From: Acanthacorydalis orientalis
Lineage: Eukaryota; Arthropoda; Insecta; Megaloptera; Corydalidae
Length of the DNA: 64,000 bases
NCBI GenBank assembly: GCA_034766995.1
Contig: CM068321.1
Coordinates: 10,319,026 to 10,383,025, forward strand
Reading direction: 5' to 3'
Shown: one piece after another, positions 50,490 through 61,799 of the stretch
How the letters are laid out: each line of letters opens with the position of its first letter
Position numbering within the stretch: the first letter of the stretch is position 1
Program-made: the position numbers and the translations under genes
The notes under the pieces: generated by a model
Database searches by the model: none
Seen by the model: only the letters and a program-made list of their open reading frames with translations
Told to the model about the DNA's origin: nothing

Positions 50490-50970
50490 GTACTCATATT
50501 TGTCATTGACTTTCATCGACTCTGTTTTATTTGTGATGTGGACGAATCTCTTTCAATCGTTGGCACCGACGTCGACGTCTACAGTAATTGTTGCGTCTGT
50601 ACGTGCGGTGCGCGAGATCGGCCTGATGTCGGACCGCCGCTGTGATCTCCCATTACATTTTAACACCATTTATCTTTATGTTGCACGACATCACATTTCG
50701 ATTATCGACCGCTGTGCGATGGCGTTAAATAGACCTCCCGTGCGCACCAAACACCCGTTCGATATAACCGACGCATCGCCGACCACCGCCCGACCCATGT
50801 GTGTATGTGTTTTGATCTAAGTAACGTCCAATACCTTTTCATATATTATGTTCTTTGTACATATACAGTCGACTAATTTTTCACTATACGTCATCGTTTA
50901 CGAATCACCACGTCATGGTTCTAACTCGATTGTGTCGAATGGATGATTGAAGACAACGACGATGACATTG
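50490..50970. other. GC island
   Basis: Contains CACCGACGTCGACGTCTAC, GCGGTGCGCGAGATCGGCC and CCGACCACCGCCCGACC. A 110-codon + strand frame (50488-50820) opens with hydrophobic residues but has no domain I recognise. Candidate regulatory or noncoding transcript. Confidence 0.42.
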
Positions 50971-51702
50971 TTGTTTCATTTTTACGACTTATATTGATTT
51001 CTTAGAGGATTTAAAATGCTGTATTGCCCTGACTTCATAAAATAAAATAGTTTTTTTTTAAAAGTACAGTATATTAATACTTGGAGTGTATTTTTTTTTT
51101 GAGGTTAACATCAGTATATTTTTGAATTATGGTATTTTTTTTGTAATATATTTGCAAAATAATTATAGCTAATATATTTAAAATCGAATTCGACAATAGC
51201 AGGTGACTGCGGAGCTGATTATTTTTATTCTTTATAACTGTTACTCGTCATATCTACGACATGCACTATTTAAATATTATCTTTTATTTATATAAATCCT
51301 AATACATGATTGTAGGTTATGTTATGGATATGGACTAAGTTACAGGTTGTTGAATAAGAGTATAGGATCTAAAATCGAGATATTATCATTAAGTTCTTAT
51401 TCTCTTTATTTCGTTAGGTTTAGAATAAGTATTTTATAAAACCTCACTAATTTTTGTTTATGTTCACTGAGTTTTATATTTATAAATGGGCAAGGCAGAT
51501 ACCCATTCTCAGTTTTAAAAAATGAAGTCTACTACCAATTAAGGAAAAAGTAAAATTCTTAAAGACAACCAAATTTGTCCCATTCGTATTTTATCCTTGA
51601 AACGAAGTTTTTTGAAACGAAAACTGAAAGTACGTGCATATTTGCTTATTTTCTCTACGAATGTGTTAACTGTGTTCGGCTATATCTATCTATCTGCTTA
51701 TT

Positions 51703-51710
<8 letters not shown>

Positions 51711-51772
<62 letters not shown>
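51711..51772. repeat. (TA)n microsatellite
   Basis: Preceded by TATC repeats. Confidence 0.96.
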
Positions 51773-51773
<1 letters not shown>

Positions 51774-51779
51774 CGTTAG

Positions 51780-52615
51780 ATATCAATTCAGTTTAAACTA
51801 CATATCAAACAGAAACATTGAATAATTATGATAATTGTCTTGAATTAGTAATCAAAAAATCTATAACATAGTAAAATGTTCATATTATAACGTCTGTCTA
51901 TCAAATAATGATTACTAGGAAATGGTTAGCTTGGTATATTAAATAAGTTTAGCATTGAATTTCTTTCAAATTAGACGAACTCGTTGAAATATTTAATCTT
52001 TGTTTATTTTGTTATTAATGATGCTAGTCTAGAAATATGAGAGTGATGATAGAAATTGTGTCAAAGTGGTATATAAAGTAATATAACATGTGACATAAAA
52101 ATTTACAGCTGGATATCAGTATTTTTTACCTATATCGAACAAAACCACATCTGTAACTGATGTTATAATGCAAAAAAATATCCTGATACAAGAATATTAC
52201 ATGTTTCTGTATTCAAGCGACATAAAAATCAGATAGTCGAGAAATATGTACATTTATTCAATTGACTCAGAACTTATGAAAACATTAAATGCGTTTAAAC
52301 TATAGTGCTTACTGATTGCCGTTTGAATATTAAAGTGACCGATGACATATCAAAGATGAATAAGATGTCACTGTGCAGTATTTTGACTGACGATTTGAAT
52401 ATATGATGCGTGTGAAATGGTTCGCATTGAAGCACGAACAGAAAATTAAAAAAGGTGAAATAAAAAATTGATTTTTTTGAATGACTAATTTAATTGGAAA
52501 GGAAAAAGGCTTTTTAAATAATGTTGTTGCATGTTAGGTTATGGATATTGAAATATATGAAGAGTGATATCAGAAAAGCATAGCTAATTTCTTCAGCAAA
52601 TATTCACCTAAATTT
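51780..52615. other. AT-rich stretch, nothing seen
   Basis: No structure recognised up to the piggyBac-type MITE. Confidence 0.5.
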
Positions 52616-52623
52616 TATATTAA

Positions 52624-52943
52624 CACATTTAACTCGGCGTGACCCATCGGTGGGTCACAGTCTGTGTTTCTATCAGGCGGCATGCATCACCCGTGAGCCA
52701 CTGCTTTACTTCACCAGACGGCGTGACCCACCCGTGATGCACGCCGCATAAGTTTTCCATTGTAATTTATAAGAACATAATTTAACGAAAACTGTAATAA
52801 AATATAATGAACTAAACTAAGAGCAAATTACTGATTATGAAAACAAGCAGTTTAACAAAAAAGTGTCGCTAGAAGAATAAATGCGACATGATCACATGAC
52901 AACTTATCATTGAGCGCATAAAATGAGCCGCAGGTTGAACGTG
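52624..52943. mobile_element. Non-autonomous piggyBac-type MITE
   Basis: TTAA flanks both ends (52620-52623 and 52944-52947). The left end CACATTTAACTCGGCGTG and the right end on the other strand CACGTTCAACCTGCGGCTC are imperfect inverted repeats. The subterminal zone is a tandem of related units: hairpin GTGACCCA-TCGG-TGGGTCAC (52639-52658), then CATCACCCGTGAGCC, then GGCGTGACCCACCCGTGATGC. It is 320 bp with no coding capacity. Confidence 0.85.
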
Positions 52944-53426
52944 TTAAGCAAGTTTACAAATGTGATTACTGCATGAATTATTTTGTTAAATTTTGCTTTA
53001 CTGTACGATCTTGATTAATCAGATGCGGTTTAACCGCAGTGTGAATTATCTTTGTAATACTACACTTCTTTTAGTAGTTGCGTTGCTCCACTTCGTTAGA
53101 GATGATAATGATCGTCTTTTTCCATTGAATTTAGTTTTTGTTTTAAAGTATGTGTTAACATGTTATTCATACACGTCTAAGGAACTGGATTTTACTTCAT
53201 TAAAAAAAAGACAGTTCATTTTAACAGATATTTTACAGTATTATTAGCATGTTGTAAAATTAATTTTATCTAGTTTTTCCAAAGAAAGTCTTTTGTAAGA
53301 GATAGAACACCACTCCGGTTTGTAGTTATTTTAGAAGAGGTCCTAATAAAAATTTAATAACTTGCAATTTGTTTTAACTATTATTGTTTTTTTGAGTAGC
53401 TAGATAATTTGAGTAGCTAGAAGATG

Positions 53427-53452
53427 TATATATATATATATATATATATATA
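53427..53452. repeat. (TA)n microsatellite
   Basis: Short run preceded by a repeated GAGTAGCTAGA. Confidence 0.94.
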
Positions 53453-53502
53453 AAATCTTGTATTTTTTTTATATTTATCAAAACGAGCTTTTTAAAGAAA
53501 AC

Positions 53503-53504
<2 letters not shown>

Positions 53505-53553
<49 letters not shown>

Positions 53554-53573
53554 ACATACATACATACATACAT
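53505..53573. repeat. (TA)n(TACA)n
   Basis: TA run followed by CATA units. Confidence 0.95.
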
Positions 53574-53574
53574 A

Positions 53575-53790
53575 GAAGTGAGTATCTTTAATATAAGATG
53601 TCTAGGTAGTACGAGACAAAGTTCCGTGGACGTGCAACAAGATACGTATCAGTTCCGCTTCACGACTGTGCCGTCATATCCCGTGGGATAACACCTCACG
53701 ATCCTATCCATCCACCCGTCCAACACTTTAATAATCAAACTTTTAACATGTGCACATATCTTTCTCTCCACCTGCATTCGTGCACATACA
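53575..53790. other. GC-richer segment
   Basis: CACGACTGTGCCGTCATATC, CCCGTGGGATAACACC; follows a TACA microsatellite. No gene. Confidence 0.32.
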
Positions 53791-53968
53791 TCATAAAATA
53801 AATAAAAGAAATAACTGTTCACGTCTAGATAAATGTGGATTTGTACTTATTTGTATCTCAGTTTTGTTCAAACTTGAAAGTGTCAGGTGGTTAGTTTAAT
53901 GATCAAGTAGTTCTTATTTATTTTCAACCCCTTAGTAAATAACTTTTTCTTGTTAATTACATTTAGTG

Positions 53969-53971
53969 TAT

Positions 53972-54032
<61 letters not shown>

Positions 54033-54060
54033 CACACACACACATATATACACATGTACA
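53969..54060. repeat. (CA)n(TA)n(CA)n symmetric compound
   Basis: TA run flanked by CA units on both sides. Confidence 0.95.
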
Positions 54061-54069
54061 CGTTATAAA

Positions 54070-55478
54070 ATTCAGTAATACTTTTTAATATTATTTAAAA
54101 GTTTAATTTTGTTGAAACAAAGACAGATTTTGTGTAAGTTTACAATAAAGAAATATCTTCTGTACAATATCGCAGTGAACAATATTTGTCAACTGTTAAT
54201 ATAAATATGTTAGATTGAAAATGAACAATTATTAATCTGTATATATGTTCAAGGCACAGAAAAAAGAAACGAGGCTTTGGCAGTCCAATTTTCATTATTG
54301 AAAAACGACATGATTAACGGTTGTCCATTTCAAAGTATTTTTCGCTAACTGTAATGCATTATTCTGTTCTCTTCTTTCATTTTGATCCATCCTTATTTAT
54401 TCTCTACTTAAATATGTCTTTCGAAATTCACTTTAGAAATGCTTTACACACTCTATCGTATGCTTCTTTATGTATTCCTGGTCGTCAAAATGGGTTACTT
54501 TTAGAAAAAAGCTCACTTTTGTGAAGAGATAAAAAACACAACCGGAAAGTTATGGCGAACAAGGTAAAATTTGCAACGTTGTGAATTGCTTTCGGATCAA
54601 AAGTTTCTTTATTAATAAATCTGAATTAGAAAGAGTATTGTTACGCAGAAAAAAAAACATTTTGGTGCCATAACAAGTCTTTTACAATGTTTTTTCTCAA
54701 ACACTCCAAAATATTTTTGTAGAAATGTTATGAACTGTTTTCCCCTGTAGGACATATTTATGGTACACGATAGGAGTAAAGTTGAAAAACAATCAACGTT
54801 GTTTTTACTTTAGAGGATGATATTCTTGTCTTTTTTTCAAGTAGAGACAGTTGTTAACTACTAAATGCTTTCTTTTTTTGTTTTAAGCTCGTATGAGATT
54901 ATCCATAATTCATTATTTACGACAACATTGTTCATAAATTCCTTTTATTTCCAAATATATTCAAGAAAGCGAGAGTCGGTTTTAAGTCTTCATTTTTTGC
55001 TTATGAATCAGAACTTAGGGTACGTCTTTGCACTTACCTTTTTTACATCCATATGTTCTTAAAAATCATTCGAATTGACTCCATGTTCATATTGAACATC
55101 TCAGGTATTAATTTAATAGTCAAAGGTCGATCACTGTGGACCAACTTTTGATTTTTTTTTTGTTTTTCTCGATTTTTATGAGTTTGGGTTGATTGAATCA
55201 TTGTAAACGCAATTTCGGCTATTCAAAAAAATATTGCCACTTAAATTTGCAAACAAGACATATTTGTATTAACACAAACTTTTTCAAATAAGCCGGAACT
55301 CTCTTCACTTAAATTTTTTTTCAGCCTTATATTTTAATTCTTCTTTATTCATATATTTTTTTCGTTTTTCATTATGTATATTTTTGTAGTTATCGCAAAT
55401 TATTTGGCTAAAAGATTTTTCGGCCTTTTGCATCATTAAAATTACAGACTTTACCATTGAAATTGATTTTAATAAGAA

Positions 55479-55480
<2 letters not shown>
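54070..55480. other. AT-rich stretch, nothing seen
   Basis: No coding signal or repeat ends recognised. Confidence 0.5.

Positions 55481-55481
<1 letters not shown>

Positions 55482-55534
<53 letters not shown>
55482..55534. repeat. (TA)n microsatellite
   Basis: Uninterrupted run. Confidence 0.96.
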
Positions 55535-55538
<4 letters not shown>

Positions 55539-55839
55539 GAAATGGATAGTTTTTTATATTAGGTGATTTAACAAATAATATGTAATCACATTTGCAAAAT
55601 TCTCTTTAGTAGTTGATAGAAGAGTGACTAGTAAAAAAAACTGAATCCGATTGCGAAAATTGTGTTCTTTTAGTCGTACTTAATTAGGATGGAAAAATCG
55701 CAGTGTTATTACTTGAAAGCGATTCCTCTTAAGAAGCGAATCGATGTGACAGGCGTAGATGGTACATTAAAACTGTGACGTTATGTGGAATGAGGGAAAT
55801 ATCTTCGGTGCAATCAAAATTCTATTAAAAACTTTTTTG

Positions 55840-56070
55840 TTTGTAGTCGAAGCCGACGCCGAAACCATCGTTGGCTGACGGCGAACGGTAGACAGACGCA
55901 CACATACACACATATACGCCTCATGGCCACCGAACCACCATCAACTTTGTGCCATTAAATAAAAGTTTCCACGGCGTGAAATATGAATTGCCGTATCAAT
56001 TCGGTTCGCCTCCATCACATCCGATCGCCCGTTCCACTTGTCGCTCACTGATTTTCGATGGTTTTTCGTT
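55840..56070. other. GC island
   Basis: GTCGAAGCCGACGCCGAAAC, GACGGCGAACGGTAG, CCGATCGCCCGTTCC. The 74-codon frame at 55949 is unremarkable. Confidence 0.38.
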
Positions 56071-56334
56071 TGTGTGCCGATGGCTATTCCTTCTTTTGAG
56101 TAATATCGGTTTTTTATGCTTCTTCGTCCCTTCTACTGATTATTTTGAATTATTATGCATTACTTACTTATAAATTCCACTTATTTTCAGTTCACATCTT
56201 GGATAGCATAAAAATAATCATCTTATATTTAAGTGGTTGTCGTGTATGTATTTGGTAGAAAGTTTTATTTTGACTTTACTTTTTTACATGATTAGAATTA
56301 GTGTAGAATTAAATAAATTGCTTTGAAAGTTGTA

Positions 56335-56340
<6 letters not shown>

Positions 56341-56400
<60 letters not shown>
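56341..56400. repeat. (TA)n microsatellite
   Basis: Uninterrupted run of 30 units. Confidence 0.97.
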
Positions 56401-56404
<4 letters not shown>

Positions 56405-57269
56405 ATATATTTTTATGTGTATATATCTTGTATTCCAGACATATTGATTTTTGAGTTTTATGACTGCTAATTACTAATAATATTTATTGCCAGATTTATT
56501 TTAAATAGTCAAATTTGTAATATAATAGCTTTTATAAGATTAATAGATAATAAAAATGTTTTGATAGATTGTAAATATATTTACACTTTTCAAATGGATT
56601 GAAATTGAACTTCTAGACTGCATTGTATACCTTAGTGTTCGTCATGAGAGTTTCTTTTATGGTATATGGAATTAGAAAATAATTTATTTCTGAAAATGAA
56701 TTCAGTCACAGTGTCGGAACTGTATTGTAATCCGAAGAATTGTTAATTATTTCATATTTGAATTTATATTTTTTCTATATATTAAGTTCCAAGCTTTTTC
56801 TTGAGAAATACATTAAACTTTCATGAAAAAAACCATCAGTTAAAAATATTGTTATGTAAGAAAATGTTTTTTTCATATATACAATGAACTTTTAAATTAA
56901 TAAAATTAAATAAAATAAACTTAATATAATATAAGATTAGTTTGCAAAATTTTTTTTGTATCTCTAGTCTTCTTATACTTATTTATCAAAGATATTTTAT
57001 TATAGAATTTATAAACGAGCGTCTGTAAAATTCCGGACATATTTACGCCATATTTGAAAGTTTAACGTCGTTAGTAATTGGCTCGCAATGTTATTGCTTC
57101 TTGCATTATCTGCCTTTGAACTGTCAATAAGTTATTTTCAATTATAAACATGATTTCATCACTGCTTCACCTTTTTCCACAAGCATTTCACATAACACTT
57201 GTCTTTCTCACATTAACTTCTTTTCATCAATATACATATTCGTTTGTGTTTCTGCAGTATTGATACATT

Positions 57270-57510
57270 GTAAGCAACTTTTTATTCGGTTGTCCCCGTC
57301 ATCTCGTATATATTATTATGATAGTATTCTACTGTATCGAAACACACGGCGGGTGTATCAATAGGAAAGCGTTATAAGCCGCCTTTGCGTTGCCACTGGA
57401 TCTTTTGTGCGCTCCACTCTCTCATCTTTCTCGTTAGACACACAAACACACATAAACACTTCTGTATGTACAAGTTTGTGCATGCTTGTATGCGTGTACA
57501 CGTTTGTTTA
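57270..57510. other. GC-richer segment
   Basis: CACACGGCGGGTGTATCAAT, TAAGCCGCCTTTGCGTTGCC; followed by CA-rich sequence. No gene. Confidence 0.33.
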
Positions 57511-57779
57511 TTTATCTATTTTTGTCATTCTTTTATTCTTGCATTTAAAAGCAGATTTAAACCTACGAAAAGCGCCTTATTTTTTCAGTCGTCTTCGTCA
57601 ATGTCTCTTTGACCATTGTGAAATGTACACGTGTTGTATAATAAGTATATTCCGTTTATGTATAGAAGTGTAGCCACAAACGTGTATTTATACACACACA
57701 TACAACTTTGTTCAGACAGATGAAAATATAGTCGAAAAAAGAAGGTGGTAGGTGGTGAAGTAAGCTTGCGATTGATAAC

Positions 57780-59150
57780 ATTGCGACGGTATGAATGTAT
57801 TTGTATTTATTTATTTATTTTATTCAATTTTTTTATCGTAGCCGTTGATACTTTTTTCATGTTCTTATAACTTTGAAAATAAAGTTATGAAAACCGAGTA
57901 AACATTTTTAAGTGTACTTTTTTAACAATTTTTGAAATATACTTCTATTTAAATTTGTGTTGCATGTTTAAATGATTGTACACTCTATGGTTTTAATAAC
58001 AATTATTCTATTCAGTTTTAAATCCTGTAGTTTTAAACCAATTAACTTACCTCACTATGCATTCAAATTTACTTTTCTTGACATACTTATATTTTTAATA
58101 GATGTGTCCATACATATTTGTAACGTATAGTTTTAAATTAGCTTAATAAGATATCAAGATTATTTCTATTAGTAATAAGAAACATATCGTTTATTAGAGA
58201 CCAATAGACTCTTATGTGAAATCAAATTCAATTTGATTTTATTTATATCAGTTTTTCATACGGGTTTTGTGGTTACATATAGAGACGAAAACCAATCATA
58301 AATGGTTATATAGCAATCATAAACTCTTGGAGTGAAATTCACTAAAACTGAAAGTGTATGTAAGTCTTGTGGCCATATAAATATTTTCGTTTTTAAATCT
58401 TCCAGCATATAAATACTTAATATATAATGAGTTTACTGGATATTGATTTGTATTATTTACAATGTTATTGTATTTTTTTTTAGAAAAATTATTTATTTTT
58501 TTGGGAAGGTGTTTTTTTTTTTGATAGTATATATGTAATCGAACTTGTCCGTAAACAATTAAAATTGTTCCTTTATGTGAATATAAGATTGTTCTTAAAT
58601 GTAGCTACAAAGAATATAACACTTAATATACTTAATATATAAAATTACTTTTCATTAAAATAGTACTAGTATATAATTTATAATAGAGAAAACTAAGTGA
58701 ACGCTAGATTTTTTAAAATCTCTACACAAAGAATTCTAATGAAATCTTCCTTTTTTAAAAAAATCCACAGGATTACTTGGAAATCTTATATAAATATCTA
58801 AAAAAACTAACATAAACGAACTGTACGTTTTCAAGAAATCTAAGGGGAATTACTGACGTATAAATTTTTTAAATAATTAATTCAGTGTAAGTTACGTAGT
58901 TCAAACAGAATCATATTTTATGGTCCTGATGTTATCTGTACAATATGAGGAATTATATTCTAAAAAGCGTTATTTTCGATATGTACATAAATAATTAACG
59001 TTTCGTCCTTTTAACATTTTTTTTTAATTATTCAGATAAATGTCTTTACAATAGTTTATGTAAATATTCAATGAAAAAATCATTTTTTGTTATGTTTTCA
59101 GTTAGTTTTGAACGAATCAGAAAAATAAACATCGGAATTATCTCTACCGT
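57780..59150. other. AT-rich stretch, nothing seen
   Basis: No structure recognised before the largest GC island. Confidence 0.5.
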
Positions 59151-59159
59151 ATTTGTATA

Positions 59160-59930
59160 AATCACAAGACGATATCGGCGTCGTCATTTCGGCGTGTGTG
59201 TATGTATTTGTGTGTATAGTAGTAGATAAACATCGCTTTCAGTAGCGAAGCTCCTCTGCAAAGACATAAACACTAGCTGAAGGGCAGGCGAGTGAGCACA
59301 GGATTTTCTGTGTTGTCTGTGTAATGTTCGCGTGCGTTTTGATCCTTTCTTAATCCCCTGTCGACTCGGTAATGTTGTCGGCCTTCCTGACCCGGCCCGC
59401 CGGCAAAACGAACGCAAACAAGGAATACACGTCGACGACGAAACAAACGAAAGAGGAGATGTTGTGAATGTTCGAAGAACGAACGAACGAGCGAGCGAGC
59501 GTGCGGCGTGTCAGAACAAACGTACGACGAGTGGTAAGACAGTGAGATGGTGGGTGATCGAGCGAGGAGGTGAAGAGGTATTTTCACTAATGGACCTTAA
59601 TTACGTAATAGCGCGTCTTGCCCGGAGCAAGACGCGCACGTCTCCACTTCGTCGTCGATGGCGTACGTCGTCATCGTCGTCACGGACGACCAGCGAGATA
59701 TTCCCGCCGTGTCGCGCCGCCTTTGCAGAAGCGTATCCTATCGAGTCGTTGTTTTTCAAGAACATCGAGTTTCCGTTCGTTTTTTACACGTTTAAAAGAT
59801 GCGCGCACATAAATTACGATACATTGTGTGTAAGTCTGTATAAAAATGTAGAAGAATCTCGTTAGGAGGAAATGGTAGGTAGGCGCTGGCTGGGCGGGGT
59901 AGGTGCTCATATCTCTTCTTCATTTATAAG
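59160..59930. other. Largest GC/CpG-rich island
   Basis: About 770 bp of non-repetitive, CpG-dense sequence in otherwise AT-rich DNA. It contains (CGAA)n/(CGAG)n short repeats (59478-59505), a perfect hairpin at 59611-59637 and TTAATTACGTAAT at 59597-59609. The longest open frame of the window lies here (59332-59865, 177 codons, + strand), but its translation is Arg/Ser-rich low-complexity sequence with no family resemblance, and open frames occur in other phases too, as expected in GC-rich DNA. It is most likely a regulatory island or a noncoding transcript; a coding role is unproven. Confidence 0.5.
59611..59637. other. Perfect 11-bp GC-rich hairpin
   Basis: GCGCGTCTTGC - CCGGA - GCAAGACGCGC: every position of the 11-bp arms pairs, with a 5-nt loop. 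It lies 2 bp after TTAATTACGTAAT. It could form a stable RNA stem-loop or be a dyad protein site. Confidence 0.75.
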
Positions 59931-60430
59931 TAACAACCGACGCATGTTTTTAAAAAGAAAAAATAACTTTGTACAGATCAAAAGGCACGATGACTATAAC
60001 GGTGAATCTTTGTCGACGATTCGCTTTTAGAATAGTGTCTTTTAACCGTTGGTAGCACGTTTTAACATATTGTGTGAGTTGATCGGTGATGCGATTCTTT
60101 TTAATGTTTTCCTATTAGGTTATTTTATTTTGTTCTTAATTGACATTGAAAATAGAATGAAAGGAATTATTTAAGATCGTACGAAAATTTCGCTGCGAGT
60201 ATAAAAAAAACATTATAAGAATTAGCTGACTGAAGTCGTGTCGGAAACATTTACTTTTTAATATTCTCAGTAAAAAATGTGTTTTAGTGACTTTTAGCTT
60301 TGAACATTTCTTAAAAGTTTTGAAAGCTTCGTGTTATTGAAAAATTTTAAATTGACGATTACTTTGTATTTTTCTATACTTTTTTTACCTTTTAATTGAA
60401 TATTTCCTAAAATATGTATATTTTTAATAT

Positions 60431-60436
<6 letters not shown>

Positions 60437-60508
<72 letters not shown>
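60437..60508. repeat. (TA)n microsatellite
   Basis: Ends 11 bp before MITE copy 2. Confidence 0.97.
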
Positions 60509-60510
<2 letters not shown>

Positions 60511-60519
60511 TTCAATGTA

Positions 60520-60731
60520 GGCTTCCACATGGAAGTATTTAAAGAAGGCTCAAACGTTAAGAAAAGTAATATTTGTAATATTTAGTAATAAATAAAATAG
60601 TAATAAAAGTAAATTTAGTATTTGAGTTCAATACTAAAATATAATTAAACTAAAATACTAAATGGGGGATAAGGTACTAAATGGGGGTGTTTAATTTTTG
60701 CGTTTTTTTAATATCTTCGTGTGTAAAAGCC
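60520..60731. mobile_element. TA-flanked MITE, copy 2
   Basis: Same order of blocks as the copy at 21007: GGCTTCCACATGGAAGTATT, then GTTAAGAAAAGTAAT, the palindromic core with GTTCAATACTAAAATATAAT, then TTTTTGCGTTTTTTTAA and a decayed right end GTGTAAAAGCC. Flanked by TA at 60518-60519 and 60732-60733. It is inserted directly beside a (TA)n tract on each side. Confidence 0.8.
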
Positions 60732-60744
60732 TAAGTTAAATAAC

Positions 60745-60747
<3 letters not shown>

Positions 60748-60790
<43 letters not shown>
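60748..60790. repeat. (TA)n microsatellite
   Basis: Starts 16 bp after MITE copy 2. Confidence 0.96.
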
Positions 60791-60792
<2 letters not shown>

Positions 60793-60839
60793 GATATATT
60801 TTTTTTATTTACGTATATAACGAGTATTTTTTTTCTATT

Positions 60840-60842
<3 letters not shown>

Positions 60843-60898
<56 letters not shown>
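60843..60898. repeat. (TA)n microsatellite
   Basis: Third TA tract in a cluster around MITE copy 2. Confidence 0.96.
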
Positions 60899-60901
<3 letters not shown>

Positions 60902-61079
60902 ATATTATCAGTGTTAATATTTGAATAGTCTGGTTTATATTAATATTTTATCACTGCTGGTATTTTAAGTGACATGCTATATGCAAATAATTATGTATTT
61001 TTTAATTTCATTAAAATTGATTCAGATTTTTTAATATTTCCGTGTAACTGAAATTTATTGTTCTTGTTTAGTTCTTATA

Positions 61080-61160
61080 TTTTCTCTTCAGACCTGGCAC
61101 TAAGGACTTTAGTTGTCGTCGCCCTCTTAAATCCCAAATAACAAATCATCCTCTTCAAAC
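61080..61160. other. Short complex segment after acceptor-like sequence
   Basis: TATTTTCTCTTCAG precedes ACCTGGCACTAAGGACTTTA, GTTGTCGTCGCCCTCTTAAA. The block is high complexity in an AT-rich setting. It does not encode the expected membralin continuation in any frame. It could be part of an unrecognised dispersed repeat. Confidence 0.35.
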
Positions 61161-61721
61161 TTGCTTATCACTTGTCTTCAATTGTGTTTAAATCATAAGA
61201 ATTATCTGTTAATGCAAGAAAAGTATGTTTTCTGTGAATAGGCAATGTTTGACAGACTTTGATATATATCTGTTATTGTTTTTCTTGTATAAAATAAAAT
61301 TTTGTACACTATCAAAATGTGTATCAGAATAAGACAAGCAAGTATTGTTTAGAAACGTAAATATTGATCCAGTAGGGCACAGGGAATTCTACAAAAATAA
61401 TTTGTCGAAAGAGTTATTCGAAATTTCGAAACTGACATTCCTGTCTAACCCGTTTCTTAGCCAACCTTACCTAACCTTATTTAACTGATTTTATCTGACT
61501 ACCTGATTTATCCTACCTGATTGACTTTGTCTTATTGACCTTATTCGACTAATTTTATTAGACTTCGCCTTACCTAATACGTTTTTTGGTTATTTAAAAG
61601 TTAACCCGAAAAACTACTTTAAAATTATATTTTTTTTTAATTTTTCTCGTATTCTCGGAACTTGATATTTTATATAAGTTACAGTAAAAATTATTTTTTA
61701 AAAATTGAATTTATATATTAT

Positions 61722-61727
<6 letters not shown>

Positions 61728-61790
<63 letters not shown>
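61728..61790. repeat. (TA)n microsatellite
   Basis: Uninterrupted run. Confidence 0.97.
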
Positions 61791-61795
<5 letters not shown>

Positions 61796-61799
61796 ACAT

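Noticed and set aside
50488..50820. A 110-codon frame in a GC island
   Set aside because: Same reasoning; the hydrophobic start is not a convincing signal peptide.
59184..59587. Minus-strand frames of 77 and 104 codons overlapping the largest island
   Set aside because: Antiparallel shadows in GC-rich DNA without features.
59332..59865. A 177-codon open frame as a protein gene
   Set aside because: Arg/Ser-rich low-complexity translation, no domain, no codon signal beyond high GC; kept only as an island feature.
61464..61484. Interstitial telomere array
   Set aside because: Only a couple of CCTAA-like units, not a true tandem array.
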